A stretch of 20,593 nucleotides of DNA from Pseudomonadota bacterium (GCA_023451735.1 JAEXYH010000042.1:1-20593), one strand, 5' to 3'. Shown: positions 7,685 to 15,594, counted from the stretch's first letter. Translations and numbers: made by a program. The notes: a model not told the origin generated them from the letters alone.

Positions 7685-7699
7685 GTTTGTCGTACAAAC
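7685..7699. promoter_or_regulatory. LysR-type box upstream of lysR
   Basis: GTTTGT-CGT-ACAAAC is a perfect 6-3-6 palindrome that satisfies the T-N11-A rule of LysR-family sites (T7686, A7698). It lies 31 bases before the lysR start, as expected for autoregulation combined with control of the divergent dehydrogenase operon. Confidence 0.5.
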
Positions 7700-7729
7700 A
7701 GCCTTCACCAATTGTGAAAGCTTGCACGC

Positions 7730-8641
7730 ATGAAATTCGACCTCACGGATCTCCGGATATTTCTGTCAGCCGTCGAGGGCGGAAGCCTCACGGCCGCCGC
7801 CTCGCAGAACAATATCGTCGTGGCGGCCGTCAGTGCGCGGTTGCGAAAAATGGAGGAAGCCTTCGGGCTGACACTGTTCGAACGGACCGGGCGCGGCATC
7901 AGACCGACACTGGCCGGCGACCTTCTGGTCGCGCATGCCCGCAAGGTGCTCGACGACACTCGCAAGCTCCAGGTAGAGCTCGATGCCTTTTCGGAAGGCC
8001 GTGGCGGCACGATCCGCCTGCTGTCGAACACCAACATGCTCTCGGAACACATGCCTCAGCTGCTGGGATCATTCCTGAGGCAGAACCCGGATATATTCGT
8101 CACCGTCAAGGACAAGCCGAGCCTCGAAGTGGTCAATCTGCTGAGAAACGGCGAGGCGGATATCGGTATCGTCGCATCCTCGGCTGACATGACCGGCCTC
8201 GAGCGCTGGCGCTTTGTGCCCGACAGGCTCGTGCTGGTGGTGCCGGCCGACTCACCACTTGAAGGACCGGTCTCCTATGCCCGGATCCTCGACCACTCGA
8301 TCATCTCGCTCAATGCGACGGTGGCCCTGTCGCAATTCCTCCGCCGGCTGGCGAACGAACTCGGCAGGCGTGCGAATATCCGCATTCGCGTCGAGAACTT
8401 CGAGTCTCTATGCCGGATTGTCGAATGCGGAGCCGGCTTGGGCATCGTACCGGAAAGCGCGGCGCGGCGTTACGCTCGCGACATGCATTTTCGCACACTG
8501 GAGATTGCCGAAGGATGGGCGGAGCGCGAGCTGTATGTCTGTGTCCGAAACGAACAGCAACTTCCTTTCTATGCCCAGAAACTCCTGCAGCATTTTCGCA
8601 GCTATTCTGAAGAAGCTGCTCCTGCGCCCTTCGTGCCTTGA
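7730..8641 (+). CDS. LysR-family transcriptional regulator
   Basis: 303 residues, the usual family length. A winged helix-turn-helix occupies roughly residues 4-62 (LTDLRIFLSAVEGGSLTAAA, then AAVSARLRKMEEAFG and LFERTGRG). The recognition helix has NNIVVAAVSARL in place of the common TQPAVSRQI pattern. The rest is a periplasmic-binding-protein-like effector domain, for example GEADIGIVAS and ECGAGLGIVPESAA. The start ATG has only a weak ribosome site. It is divergent from the FAD dehydrogenase operon, which is probably its target. The effector is unknown; a sugar acid or polyol oxidised by that enzyme is a reasonable guess. Confidence 0.93.
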   Translation: MKFDLTDLRIFLSAVEGGSLTAAASQNNIVVAAVSARLRKMEEAFGLTLFERTGRGIRPTLAGDLLVAHARKVLDDTRKLQVELDAFSEGRGGTIRLLSNTNMLSEHMPQLLGSFLRQNPDIFVTVKDKPSLEVVNLLRNGEADIGIVASSADMTGLERWRFVPDRLVLVVPADSPLEGPVSYARILDHSIISLNATVALSQFLRRLANELGRRANIRIRVENFESLCRIVECGAGLGIVPESAARRYARDMHFRTLEIAEGWAERELYVCVRNEQQLPFYAQKLLQHFRSYSEEAAPAPFVP

Positions 8642-8838
8642 AGCCTTCGGCTTCGCTTAGAGCAGGTTATTTCCGGATGCAAAGCCGGTTCGCATTTCTA
8701 CTGTATTGAGCAAAATCGCGATCATTAAACTTTGAAACATTGTCGCAGTTTTGATCATTGTCAGTTCGCCTTAAAAACAGCAATGACAGTAGTTCATTTC
8801 GATGCAAGAACCCATTTGGGAAAACGGGGAGGTATTTC

Positions 8839-8907
8839 TTGCGGCGAAAGTTTAATTCATGGATATTTCCGAGTTTTACGAACAATCACAATTATATCGC
8901 GAAATAG
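8839..8907 (+). other. Possible 22-codon leader ORF overlapping the PAS gene start
   Basis: GGGGAGG (8827-8832 region), the best ribosome site here, lies about six bases before a TTG that opens a 22-codon frame ending in TAG at 8907. It overlaps the ATG of the PAS gene (8859) in another frame. The PAS gene itself has no good site directly upstream. Translational coupling is an inference; the frame could be chance. Confidence 0.25.
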
Positions 8908-10094
8908 AAATTCCCTTCAGTTTTTCGGAGATCTTCTTTTCCAGAACGGATACGCGCGGAAAAATCCAATCAGGCAATGAGGTCTTCCAGCGCATCAGCG
9001 GGTATTCCTGGAGCGAACTCGCGGGCAAGCCCCATAACATCATCAGGCACGAAGGGGTGCCGCGCGCCGTTTTCTGGCTTCTCTGGGATCGCCTGAAGAA
9101 AGGTCTTCAGACGGGTGCCTATGTAAAGAACAAGAGCAAGGACGGCCGTTTCTACTGGGTTTATGCCATCATAACACCGTGCGAGGGCGGTTTTCTTTCC
9201 GTCCGCATCAAGCCAAGCAGCGCCATATTCGACATCGTACAGGCGGAATACGCATCTCTGGTCCGGATGGAAGCTGAGGAGAAGCTGTCACCCGCAGAAA
9301 GCGCGGCGCGATTGACGGCGCGGCTCGCCCTTCTCGGCTTTGAAAGTTACGACGCCTTCATGGCGGGAAGCCTGTCTGCGGAATTTGCCGGACGCGAGGA
9401 AAGCCTGCAAAGACAGCCTCGGCAAACACTTTCCCTTTATGAACGCTTGATGCCATCGGCCACGCAGTTGCTGGTTGCGGCGCGAAAAATCTCGGAGGGT
9501 TATCTGACCTACCGTTTCGTTCCACTCAATCTGCTCGTTCACGCGGGTCAGATCGGAGAGGCCGGAGCCGCAATCGCAACCATCTCGACCAACTACAACA
9601 CATTGTCGGAGCAAATAGAGCGGGGTCTGGACGGCTTCCTGGAAGCAGCCCTCAGAGTGGCCCAAACCATCAGTGTGGGGGCCTTCCTGCTCGCTACATC
9701 CTATGTCCAGCAGGAAATTGCCAGCAGCTTCAGGCAGGAAATCCCGATGGAAGGAGTCGACCATGAGACCGAGAACACCTATCTCGGCTTGCAGCAGTCA
9801 ACCTATCAGGCCGAAGCTCTGAAAAGCCTGACCGGCATTGAGCAGGAACTGAAGACTTTCTTTCAGATGGTGTCCGAGATGAAACGGCTGGCCGCGGGCC
9901 TCGCCGCGATCCGCGTCATGGGCAAGGTGGAATCCGGCCGCTTGAGCGTCGCTGTGGTCAAAGACCTCATTGCCGACCTCGAAGCATTTCAGGAAATCGT
10001 ACAGAATGGCCTTTCCGATATCCTGCAGGCCAATGATGCATTGAGGGTTGGTACGTCGCGCCTGCTGGAGGCCTACGCGACCGAGGCCGCCTGA
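8859..10094 (+). CDS. PAS-domain sensor, Aer-like, with degenerate chemoreceptor-type region
   Basis: 411 residues. Residues about 25-120 are a PAS domain close to the aerotaxis receptor type: FFSRTDTRGKIQSGNEVFQR, then ISGYSWSELAGKPHNIIRH. In Aer this fold binds FAD and senses redox or oxygen. The remainder is helical. Residues about 219-253 (FVPLNLLVHAGQIGEAGA, then ISTNYNTLSEQI) recall the chemoreceptor hairpin tip (NLLALNAAVEAARAGEAG), and 341-362 (MKRLAAGLAAIRVMGKVESG) recalls it less clearly, but the canonical tip is not preserved. No membrane segment or HAMP domain is apparent, so the protein is probably cytoplasmic. Coupling to CheA/CheW is uncertain. The gene stands alone between lysR and a convergent operon. 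Confidence 0.85.
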   Translation: MDISEFYEQSQLYREIEIPFSFSEIFFSRTDTRGKIQSGNEVFQRISGYSWSELAGKPHNIIRHEGVPRAVFWLLWDRLKKGLQTGAYVKNKSKDGRFYWVYAIITPCEGGFLSVRIKPSSAIFDIVQAEYASLVRMEAEEKLSPAESAARLTARLALLGFESYDAFMAGSLSAEFAGREESLQRQPRQTLSLYERLMPSATQLLVAARKISEGYLTYRFVPLNLLVHAGQIGEAGAAIATISTNYNTLSEQIERGLDGFLEAALRVAQTISVGAFLLATSYVQQEIASSFRQEIPMEGVDHETENTYLGLQQSTYQAEALKSLTGIEQELKTFFQMVSEMKRLAAGLAAIRVMGKVESGRLSVAVVKDLIADLEAFQEIVQNGLSDILQANDALRVGTSRLLEAYATEAA

Positions 10095-10127
10095 TTTCTG
10101 GCGATTTGCGTCCGTCCGAGATGACGG

Positions 10128-10162
10128 CCCCCGCCTTCCTGAAGTTGGCGGGGGATTTTTTT
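10128..10162 (+). terminator. Intrinsic terminator of the PAS gene
   Basis: CCCCCGCC (10128-10135) pairs perfectly with GGCGGGGG (10147-10154) around an 11-base loop, followed by A and seven T (10156-10162). It is the clearest factor-independent terminator in the window, 33 bases after the PAS stop. The T-run ends four bases before the stop codon of the convergent gene. Confidence 0.92.
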
Positions 10163-10166
10163 GCGA

Positions 10167-10493
10167 TTACTGTCCGAGTGCGAGATCGAAGACGTGGTGG
10201 TGGATATGCCCGTCGAACATCTCCAGTAGCCCCTTGGTCATCTCACGGCTCTCATAGCGGACCGGAGATTCCAAGGCAGCAGCAAGCGCTTCGCGGCTGT
10301 CATAGGCGGTCCACAGCACCATCGGAAAGGGCGGAGCGCCCTCGTCCCGTTCGACGGCATAAAGCACCTTCACCTCACGAATGCCAGGGAATGCCAGCCA
10401 CATCGGCATCAGCTTTTCCGCGACATAAGCCTTGAAGACAGCTTCCTTGCCGGCATGGATCGAGCCTTCGAAAAAGGCCTGACGGATGATCAT
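10167..10493 (-). CDS. Small dimeric alpha-beta barrel-like protein
   Basis: 108 residues, no signal peptide. The pattern of a strand, a helix with EAVFKAYVAEKLMPMWLAFPGI, a strand (EVKVLYAVER), a second helix with EALAAALESP, and a final strand matches the ferredoxin-like dimeric alpha-beta barrel families (EthD, Dabb, antibiotic-monooxygenase-like). Family choice is uncertain. A His-rich tail GHIHHHVFD is striking and could line a pocket or bind metal. It follows the dehydrogenase stop by 12 bases, and GAGG lies upstream of the ATG, so it is probably the last gene of the LacI/ABC operon. Barrel proteins of this size often act on, bind or isomerise small organic acids. The role here is unknown. 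Confidence 0.75.
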   Translation of the reverse strand: MIIRQAFFEGSIHAGKEAVFKAYVAEKLMPMWLAFPGIREVKVLYAVERDEGAPPFPMVLWTAYDSREALAAALESPVRYESREMTKGLLEMFDGHIHHHVFDLALGQ

Positions 10494-10505
10494 GGTCGGC
10501 TCGCC

Positions 10506-11441
10506 TCAGTTGACAGTGGTCGGCGGCTTTTCGCCGGCAAAATAGGCGGCGAGGTTGTTCAGAACCATCTCGCCCATGGCAATGCGGGTTTCGACCGTCG
10601 CGCTGCCCACATGCGGCAGGAGCACGGTGTTGGGCGCGGTGAAGAACTCCTCGCGGATATTCGGTTCGTTGACGAATACATCGAGGCCAGCGCCGGCGAT
10701 CTTGCCGGAGGTCAGGGCTGCAAGCAGCGCATCTTCATCGACAACGGTACCACGGGCGATGTTGATGAGATAACCCTTCGGGCCAAGCGCTTCGAGCATT
10801 TCGGCGTTGACGATATTGAACGTCTGGGCGTTTGCGGAGATGACGACGCACAGCACATCGCTGTCCTGCGCCAGTTCGATCGGCGAAGCACAGGCCTTCC
10901 AGTCCGTGTCCTTGACCGGCGAGCGGTTCCAGTAACGAACCTCCATGCCGAAGGCTTCAGCCTTGCGGCCGACGGCCTTGCCGATCTGGCCGAGGCCGAG
11001 AATGCCGAGCTTCTTGCCCTTGGGGCTGGTGGCAAGCGGAAAACCGCCCTTGCTCCAGTTGCCGCTGCGGACATAGGTGTCGCCGGCAACAACCTGGCGG
11101 AGAACGGAGAGGATCAGTGCGATGCCCACATCCGCGACGTCATCGGTGAGGACACCAAGCGTGGTCGCGACGTCGATATTGCGTTCGCGGGCAAACTTCA
11201 GGTCGATCTTGTCGGTGCCGACACCGTTGACCGCAACGACGCCGAGATTAGGCAGCTTTTCGATCCATTCGTTGGAAATGCCACCGCCGCCGCCGGTCGC
11301 CGCTGCGCGAATACGCGGCAGCGCCTCTTCGATCGCCTGTTTCTGGGTTGGATCAAAGGCGCGATGCACGGTGTAGAGCGCGTCGAGCTGCTCCTCGATC
11401 GGCTTCATCATCGGTTCGAGAAGCAGGAGGTCCGGTTTCAT
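10506..11441 (-). CDS. D-isomer-specific 2-hydroxyacid dehydrogenase
   Basis: 311 residues, cytoplasmic. It interconverts a 2-oxo acid and a D-2-hydroxy acid, in the glyoxylate/hydroxypyruvate reductase class. The nucleotide site is GLGQIG (149-154). WNRSP (171-175) places Arg after the second strand, which usually favours NADPH. The catalytic triad is in place: R230 in NIARG, E259 in VNEP, H277 in LLPHVGS. The Gly-rich stretch TGGGGGISNEW (49-59) is part of the substrate loop. The ATG has AAGGA upstream and lies 25 bases after the ATPase gene. The context suggests it reduces or oxidises the compound imported by the ABC transporter. The exact substrate cannot be told. Confidence 0.9.
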   Translation of the reverse strand: MKPDLLLLEPMMKPIEEQLDALYTVHRAFDPTQKQAIEEALPRIRAAATGGGGGISNEWIEKLPNLGVVAVNGVGTDKIDLKFARERNIDVATTLGVLTDDVADVGIALILSVLRQVVAGDTYVRSGNWSKGGFPLATSPKGKKLGILGLGQIGKAVGRKAEAFGMEVRYWNRSPVKDTDWKACASPIELAQDSDVLCVVISANAQTFNIVNAEMLEALGPKGYLINIARGTVVDEDALLAALTSGKIAGAGLDVFVNEPNIREEFFTAPNTVLLPHVGSATVETRIAMGEMVLNNLAAYFAGEKPPTTVN

Positions 11442-11466
11442 CTGCAGTATCCTTGTAATGCGTGAA

Positions 11467-12246
11467 TCAGGAGATCTGGCCGAGGAAGTTCTTCAGACGC
11501 TCGTTCTTCGGATTGTCGAAGAACGTATCCGGTGGCCCCATTTCCAGAATTTCACCGCGATCCATGAAGATCACCCGGTCGGCCACCTGACGTGCGAATC
11601 CCATCTCGTGGGTTACGCAGAGCATGGTCATGCCTTCCTTGGCAAGGTCGATCATCGTGTCGAGCACTTCCTTGACCATTTCCGGGTCAAGCGCCGAGGT
11701 CGGTTCATCGAACAGCATGATCTTCGGGTTCATGCAGAGCGCGCGGGCAATCGCGACGCGCTGCTGCTGGCCGCCGGAAAGCTGCGCCGGATATTTTTCG
11801 GCCTGTTCGGGAATGCGCACGCGCTCCAGAAAGCGACGGGCGGTCTTTTCGGCCTCGGCTTTGGAAATGCCGCGCACCTTCATCGGCGCAAGCGTACAGT
11901 TTTCCAGAACCGTCATGTGCGGAAACAAGTTGAAGCTCTGGAAAACCATGCCGGTTTCCTGGCGCACCAGATCGACATTCTTGCCGCCGGCCGTCAGGTC
12001 ATGACCATCGACGACGATGCGGCCCTGCTGGATGACTTCCAGCTGGTTGATGCAGCGGATGAGCGTCGACTTGCCCGACCCGGACGGGCCGCAAATGACG
12101 ATGCGCTCGCCGCGGGTCACTTCGAGATTGACGTTGTTGAGGGCGTGGAAGGCGCCGTACCATTTGTTGACGCCTTCCATATGTACGGCCAGATCGGAAG
12201 TCCCGCGCACGGCCGCCGCAGTTGCGTTCGCTTTTGCCTCGGTCAT
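11467..12246 (-). CDS. ABC transporter ATPase, polar amino acid type
   Basis: 259 residues, GlnQ/HisP class. It powers the importer made with the two permeases and the binding protein upstream. Walker A is GPSGSGKST (53-61), the Q-loop region VFQSFNLFPH, the signature LSGGQ (156-160), Walker B IMLFDEP (176-182) and the switch His in CVTHEMG. The N-terminal 20 residues are an Ala-rich extension. The start has AAGGAG eight bases upstream. It follows the binding-protein gene by 24 bases. Confidence 0.95.
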   Translation of the reverse strand: MTEAKANATAAAVRGTSDLAVHMEGVNKWYGAFHALNNVNLEVTRGERIVICGPSGSGKSTLIRCINQLEVIQQGRIVVDGHDLTAGGKNVDLVRQETGMVFQSFNLFPHMTVLENCTLAPMKVRGISKAEAEKTARRFLERVRIPEQAEKYPAQLSGGQQQRVAIARALCMNPKIMLFDEPTSALDPEMVKEVLDTMIDLAKEGMTMLCVTHEMGFARQVADRVIFMDRGEILEMGPPDTFFDNPKNERLKNFLGQIS

Positions 12247-12270
12247 GCGAGGAACTCCTTCACGTCTCTA

Positions 12271-13074
12271 TTACTTCTTGGCTTCCGACACGAATTCCGG
12301 CAGCGGCGAACCGAGCCACTTTTCGTGGATCTTGTTGAGTTCGCCATCGGCCTTGGCCTTTTCGACGAAGGCGTTGACGGCGGTCAGCAGTTCGGCCGAA
12401 CCCTTGCGCACGGCGATGCCCTGAACCTGCTGGCTGAGCTGCAGCTTCTGGTCGAAACGACCCGGAGCGGCCTGTTCGATCTGGGTGGCGACGACGTTGG
12501 AGACACCGATCAGTTCGACCTGACCGGAGAGCAGTGCCTGAACGGCGCTGGCATCGTCATCGAAACGCTGGATCTTGGCATCCTTCGGAGCAACCTTGGT
12601 GACAGCCGTATCCTGAGTAGACGCGCGGGCAACGCCGATCGTCTTGCCCGACAGGTCTTCCGGCTTGGAGACGGCAGTATCGGCAGCGCCGAAGACGCCG
12701 ATCGAGATGCCGGCATAGGGCTGGGAGAAGTCGACGTTTTTAGCGCGCTCTTCCGTGATGCCGAGCGAGGCGACGAGCAGGTCGACCTGGTTGCTCTGCA
12801 GATAGGGAATACGGTTCGGGCCGGTGACCGGAACGATCTGGACCTTCACGCCCCATTCGGTGCCGAGCAGCTTGGCAACGTCGGCGTCATAGCCGTCCGG
12901 CTCGTTCGAGGTGTTCATGATGCCGAAAGGCGGGAAGTCCACCATCATGCCGATCTTGATCGTACCGGCTTCCTTGATGCTTTCGACCGTCTGCGCGGAA
13001 GCGAGCGGCGCGGATGCCCCGATCAGAAGCGCCGCACCGATGCCGGCCATTGCCATGCGTCTCGAAATGTTCAT
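12271..13074 (-). CDS. ABC transporter periplasmic substrate-binding protein
   Basis: 267 residues, family-3 (amino acid/opine type) solute-binding protein. A signal peptide MNISRRMAMAGIGAALLIGA ends near ASAQ at about 28. The mature domain has GTIKIGMMVDFPPFGI and GYDADVAKLLG, typical of the family, and the hinge region TIGVARAS. Upstream in-frame starts as far as 13191 are rejected, since they would bury the signal peptide and overlap the permease gene. The ATG at 13074 has AGGA very near and AAAGGG a little farther. The ligand is not readable; amino acids, opines and small carboxylates are all handled by this family. Confidence 0.92.
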   Translation of the reverse strand: MNISRRMAMAGIGAALLIGASAPLASAQTVESIKEAGTIKIGMMVDFPPFGIMNTSNEPDGYDADVAKLLGTEWGVKVQIVPVTGPNRIPYLQSNQVDLLVASLGITEERAKNVDFSQPYAGISIGVFGAADTAVSKPEDLSGKTIGVARASTQDTAVTKVAPKDAKIQRFDDDASAVQALLSGQVELIGVSNVVATQIEQAAPGRFDQKLQLSQQVQGIAVRKGSAELLTAVNAFVEKAKADGELNKIHEKWLGSPLPEFVSEAKK

Positions 13075-13124
13075 GTTCCTACCCTTTCTTTTCCACCGGC
13101 TTCCTCCCGCCGGCAAAGGACCGG

Positions 13125-13784
13125 TCAACGCGTTGTCGACCGGGAAAACTTCACTTCCATGCGACGTGCGAGCAGCGAGAGCGGCCAGCACAGGATGAAA
13201 TAGACTGCAGCCACGGTGCCGAACACCATGAACGGGCTGAATGTCGCATTGTTGATGATCTGGCCCTGACGCGTGAGTTCGGTAAAGCCGATGATCGCGG
13301 CAAGCGACGTGCCCTTGATCAGCTGCACCAGAAAGCCGACGGTCGGGGCGACCGCGATGCGGCTTGCCTGCGGCAGGATGATATAACGCATCCGGTTGAC
13401 GTAACGCAGGCCAAGGGCAGTCGCCGCTTCACGCTGGCCGGGCGGGATCGCCTCGATGCAGCCGCGCCAGATTTCGCCCAGGAAGGCACTGGCATGCAAG
13501 GTGAGCGCAACAGCTGCAGCGATCCACGGATTGATGGCGAAACCCATGATGTTCATGCCGAAGAACACCAGGAAAAGCTGCATCAGGAGCGGCGTGCCCT
13601 GAAAGACGCGGATGAAACCGGTAGCCAGCAGGCGCGGCAATTTCGCATCGGAGACGCGGGCAAGCGCGATCAGCAGACCACCGACACCTCCGCCGGCAAA
13701 GGCGATTGCGGAGAGCGCAATCGTCCATTGCGCCGCCATGACGATGATCCAGAATTCGTTTATGCCAAAAGGTCTGATAAGCAT
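13125..13784 (-). CDS. ABC transporter permease, polar amino acid type (second)
   Basis: 219 residues with about five membrane helices. The ATPase-contact EAA loop is GCIEAIPPGQREAATALGL with YIILPQA after it, and the family-typical FIRVFQGTPLLMQLFLVFFG precedes it. The ATG has GAGGAGGG upstream, and only 13 bases separate it from the stop of the other permease. It forms the heterodimeric channel with that protein. The 50 bases before the binding-protein start hold a small GC-rich inverted repeat but no T-tract. Confidence 0.94.
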   Translation of the reverse strand: MLIRPFGINEFWIIVMAAQWTIALSAIAFAGGGVGGLLIALARVSDAKLPRLLATGFIRVFQGTPLLMQLFLVFFGMNIMGFAINPWIAAAVALTLHASAFLGEIWRGCIEAIPPGQREAATALGLRYVNRMRYIILPQASRIAVAPTVGFLVQLIKGTSLAAIIGFTELTRQGQIINNATFSPFMVFGTVAAVYFILCWPLSLLARRMEVKFSRSTTR

Positions 13785-13797
13785 GGTCCAGCCCTCC

Positions 13798-14466
13798 TCA
13801 GCGGCTCAACGGATATCGGAAGGCGACTTTCTCGATCATCGAGAAGATCGCGGAAAATCCGATCGACATGGCAAGATACATGGCGGTGATGACGATATAG
13901 ACTTCGAAGCTGGCAAAGGTCGCGGACTGCAAATCGTTGCCGGCAGCAGCGAGATCGTCGGCCGAGATCGCCGAGACCACGCTGGAGGTCAGCATCAGAT
14001 AGATGAACTGGCTGGTCAGTGCCGGGTAAACGGTCCGAAGCGCCGGCTTCATGATGATGTAGCGAAAGATCTGCAGCTTGGAGAGGCCAAGCGCCGTGCC
14101 GGCTTCAACCTGGCCCTTCTGGATCGACTCGATGCCCGCGCGGATGATTTCCGTGCCATAGGCGCCGAAATTCACGACCAGGGCGACAAGCGCAGCGCTG
14201 TTCGGCGACAGCCGAATGCCGAGCGCCGGAAGGCCGAAGAAGATGAAGAAGATCTGCACCAGAAACGGCGTGTTGCGGATGATCTCGATATAGGCATCGA
14301 TCACCCAGCGCAGGGGCGCGACGCGCGAGGTCTTTCCGGCGGCACAGAGGATCGAGACGATCAGGCCGAGCACCATCGCGCCGCAGGACAACTGAACCGT
14401 CACCCAAGCGCCGATCAGGAGCTTGTCAAAGCCTGCCAGAACCGGTTCGAAATTGAAATTATACAC
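13798..14466 (-). CDS. ABC transporter permease, polar amino acid type (first)
   Basis: 222 residues, first structural gene of the transporter operon. It begins with the family-typical YNFNFEPVLAGFDKLLIGAW, has IRNTPFLVQIFFIFFGLPA and the EAA loop GIESIQKGQVEAGTALGLS. The start is taken as GTG at 14466, because GGAGGG lies four bases upstream. A longer GTG start at 14490 abuts AAGGAGGT with no spacing and would add eight atypical residues. Two palindromes that could be operators lie between this gene and the lacI stop. Confidence 0.93.
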   Translation of the reverse strand: MYNFNFEPVLAGFDKLLIGAWVTVQLSCGAMVLGLIVSILCAAGKTSRVAPLRWVIDAYIEIIRNTPFLVQIFFIFFGLPALGIRLSPNSAALVALVVNFGAYGTEIIRAGIESIQKGQVEAGTALGLSKLQIFRYIIMKPALRTVYPALTSQFIYLMLTSSVVSAISADDLAAAGNDLQSATFASFEVYIVITAMYLAMSIGFSAIFSMIEKVAFRYPLSR

Positions 14467-14506
14467 GAGGCCCTCCGCGCCCTGCGCCACACCTCCTTGC
14501 GACGCT

Positions 14507-14520
14507 TTAGATCGATCTAA
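14507..14520. promoter_or_regulatory. Perfect 14-base palindrome, likely LacI-family operator
   Basis: TTAGATCGATCTAA is a perfect palindrome with the central CG that LacI-family operators require. It sits between the lacI stop and the first permease gene, about 40 bases before the GTG start. Confidence 0.55.
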
Positions 14521-14524
14521 TTCG

Positions 14525-14537
14525 GTTGTCGGACAAC
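14525..14537. promoter_or_regulatory. Second palindrome before the ABC operon
   Basis: GTTGTC-G-GACAAC, a perfect 6-1-6 palindrome one base beyond the lacI stop. The core TTGTCGGACAA also resembles GntR/FadR-type sites, so the binding protein is not settled. Confidence 0.4.
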
Positions 14538-14538
14538 G

Positions 14539-15594
14539 TCAACCCGCATTTTTTGTCCGTCCACGGCCGGTCCCGTACCAAGGCGCGCTTGACTGGCGAA
14601 TATGCAATTGCGGTGCTTTCACAAGTTTGCGAGGAGGCAGATCCGGCTGAGCCAAACGATCGAGTAAGAGGCTCGCTGCCCCCTCCCCGATCGCGACGGG
14701 GAAGGTGGCGACCGACGTCAATCGAGGACGCATGGCTTCGGCATCTGCAACATCGTCGAAACCGACCAGAGAGAAGTCGTGGCCGATAACGACCCCAAGA
14801 TCGTAGAGCCCCGCAGAAAGGCCGAGCGCCACCACATCGTTGAAACAGACGACAGCAGTTGAACGTCCCGGGCCGGAAATGAACGAATGCGCGGATTCGG
14901 CAATCGACGCCATCTGGTTCGGAACGCGGATGATGGTGCCGTGATCGAGACCTCTTGCCTGCATTGCATCCCGAAAGGCATCGACGCGCTCCTGATAGGC
15001 GGAGTGAACGGGGCCGTGTACGGCAAACGCAATATCGCGATGTCCAAGCTCCGTGAGATGGTCGACCGCCTGGTGCATTCCGAAACCGTAATCGACACCG
15101 GCATAATCGCATTCATCCGAAACGCGGCGCAGAACCTGCACGACTGGCAGGTCCCATTCGCCCATGCGCTCAATGAGCGACGTGTCCGTTCCCGCAGCCG
15201 GGCACAGGATGACCCCATCGACGCCATGTTCTCGCATGCGCGTGAGAAGCATGTCCTGACGAGCAAGCACGTCGCCGCTATTGACCAGAATAACCACCAT
15301 ACCGGCCGCATCGATGACGGTTTCGATGCCTGCCAGAAGTTCGGTGAAGAACGGATTGATGAGGTTGGGGATGACCACGCCGATCGTCAGGCTTCGGTCG
15401 GCGCGCAGGCGCGCTGCGCCCATATTATAGACGTAGCCCAACTCCTGCATAGACGCCTCGACCTTGACACGGGTTTCCGTGCTGACCAGCGGACTCTTGC
15501 GGATGACGAGCGATGCCGTGGCGCGCGAGACACCCGCGTGACGGGCGACATCAAGCAATGTGACACGGTTTTTCTTGCGGCTTTCGGATAACAT
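14539..15594 (-). CDS. LacI-family transcriptional regulator
   Basis: 351 residues. A DNA-binding head at 11-32 (VTLLDVARHAGVSRATASLV), a hinge helix around 57-66 (NMGAARLRAD), and a periplasmic-binding-protein-like core beginning SLTIGVVIPNLINPFF that ends with the PRLTSV segment. It lies directly upstream of the ABC/dehydrogenase operon on the same strand, with operator-like palindromes on both sides of it, so it most likely represses itself and that operon until an inducer binds. The inducer is unknown. No strong ribosome site is seen: GAGGA is about 12 bases away. Confidence 0.94.
   Translation of the reverse strand: MLSESRKKNRVTLLDVARHAGVSRATASLVIRKSPLVSTETRVKVEASMQELGYVYNMGAARLRADRSLTIGVVIPNLINPFFTELLAGIETVIDAAGMVVILVNSGDVLARQDMLLTRMREHGVDGVILCPAAGTDTSLIERMGEWDLPVVQVLRRVSDECDYAGVDYGFGMHQAVDHLTELGHRDIAFAVHGPVHSAYQERVDAFRDAMQARGLDHGTIIRVPNQMASIAESAHSFISGPGRSTAVVCFNDVVALGLSAGLYDLGVVIGHDFSLVGFDDVADAEAMRPRLTSVATFPVAIGEGAASLLLDRLAQPDLPPRKLVKAPQLHIRQSSAPWYGTGRGRTKNAG

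Noticed and set aside
8640..8654. GAAGCC-TTC-GGCTTC hairpin at the lysR stop
   Set aside because: It is a short stem with no T-tract, so it is not called as a terminator.
8748..8764. FNR/FixK-like TTGATCATTGTCAG before the PAS gene
   Set aside because: Only one half-site fits TTGAT-N4-ATCAA; the second half has two mismatches.
10455..11465. Plus-strand 336-codon open frame
   Set aside because: It mirrors the 2-hydroxyacid dehydrogenase gene on the other strand.
11458..13203. Plus-strand 581-codon open frame
   Set aside because: It is antisense to the ABC ATPase and binding-protein genes; its His/Arg/Asp-rich composition is typical of a shadow frame.
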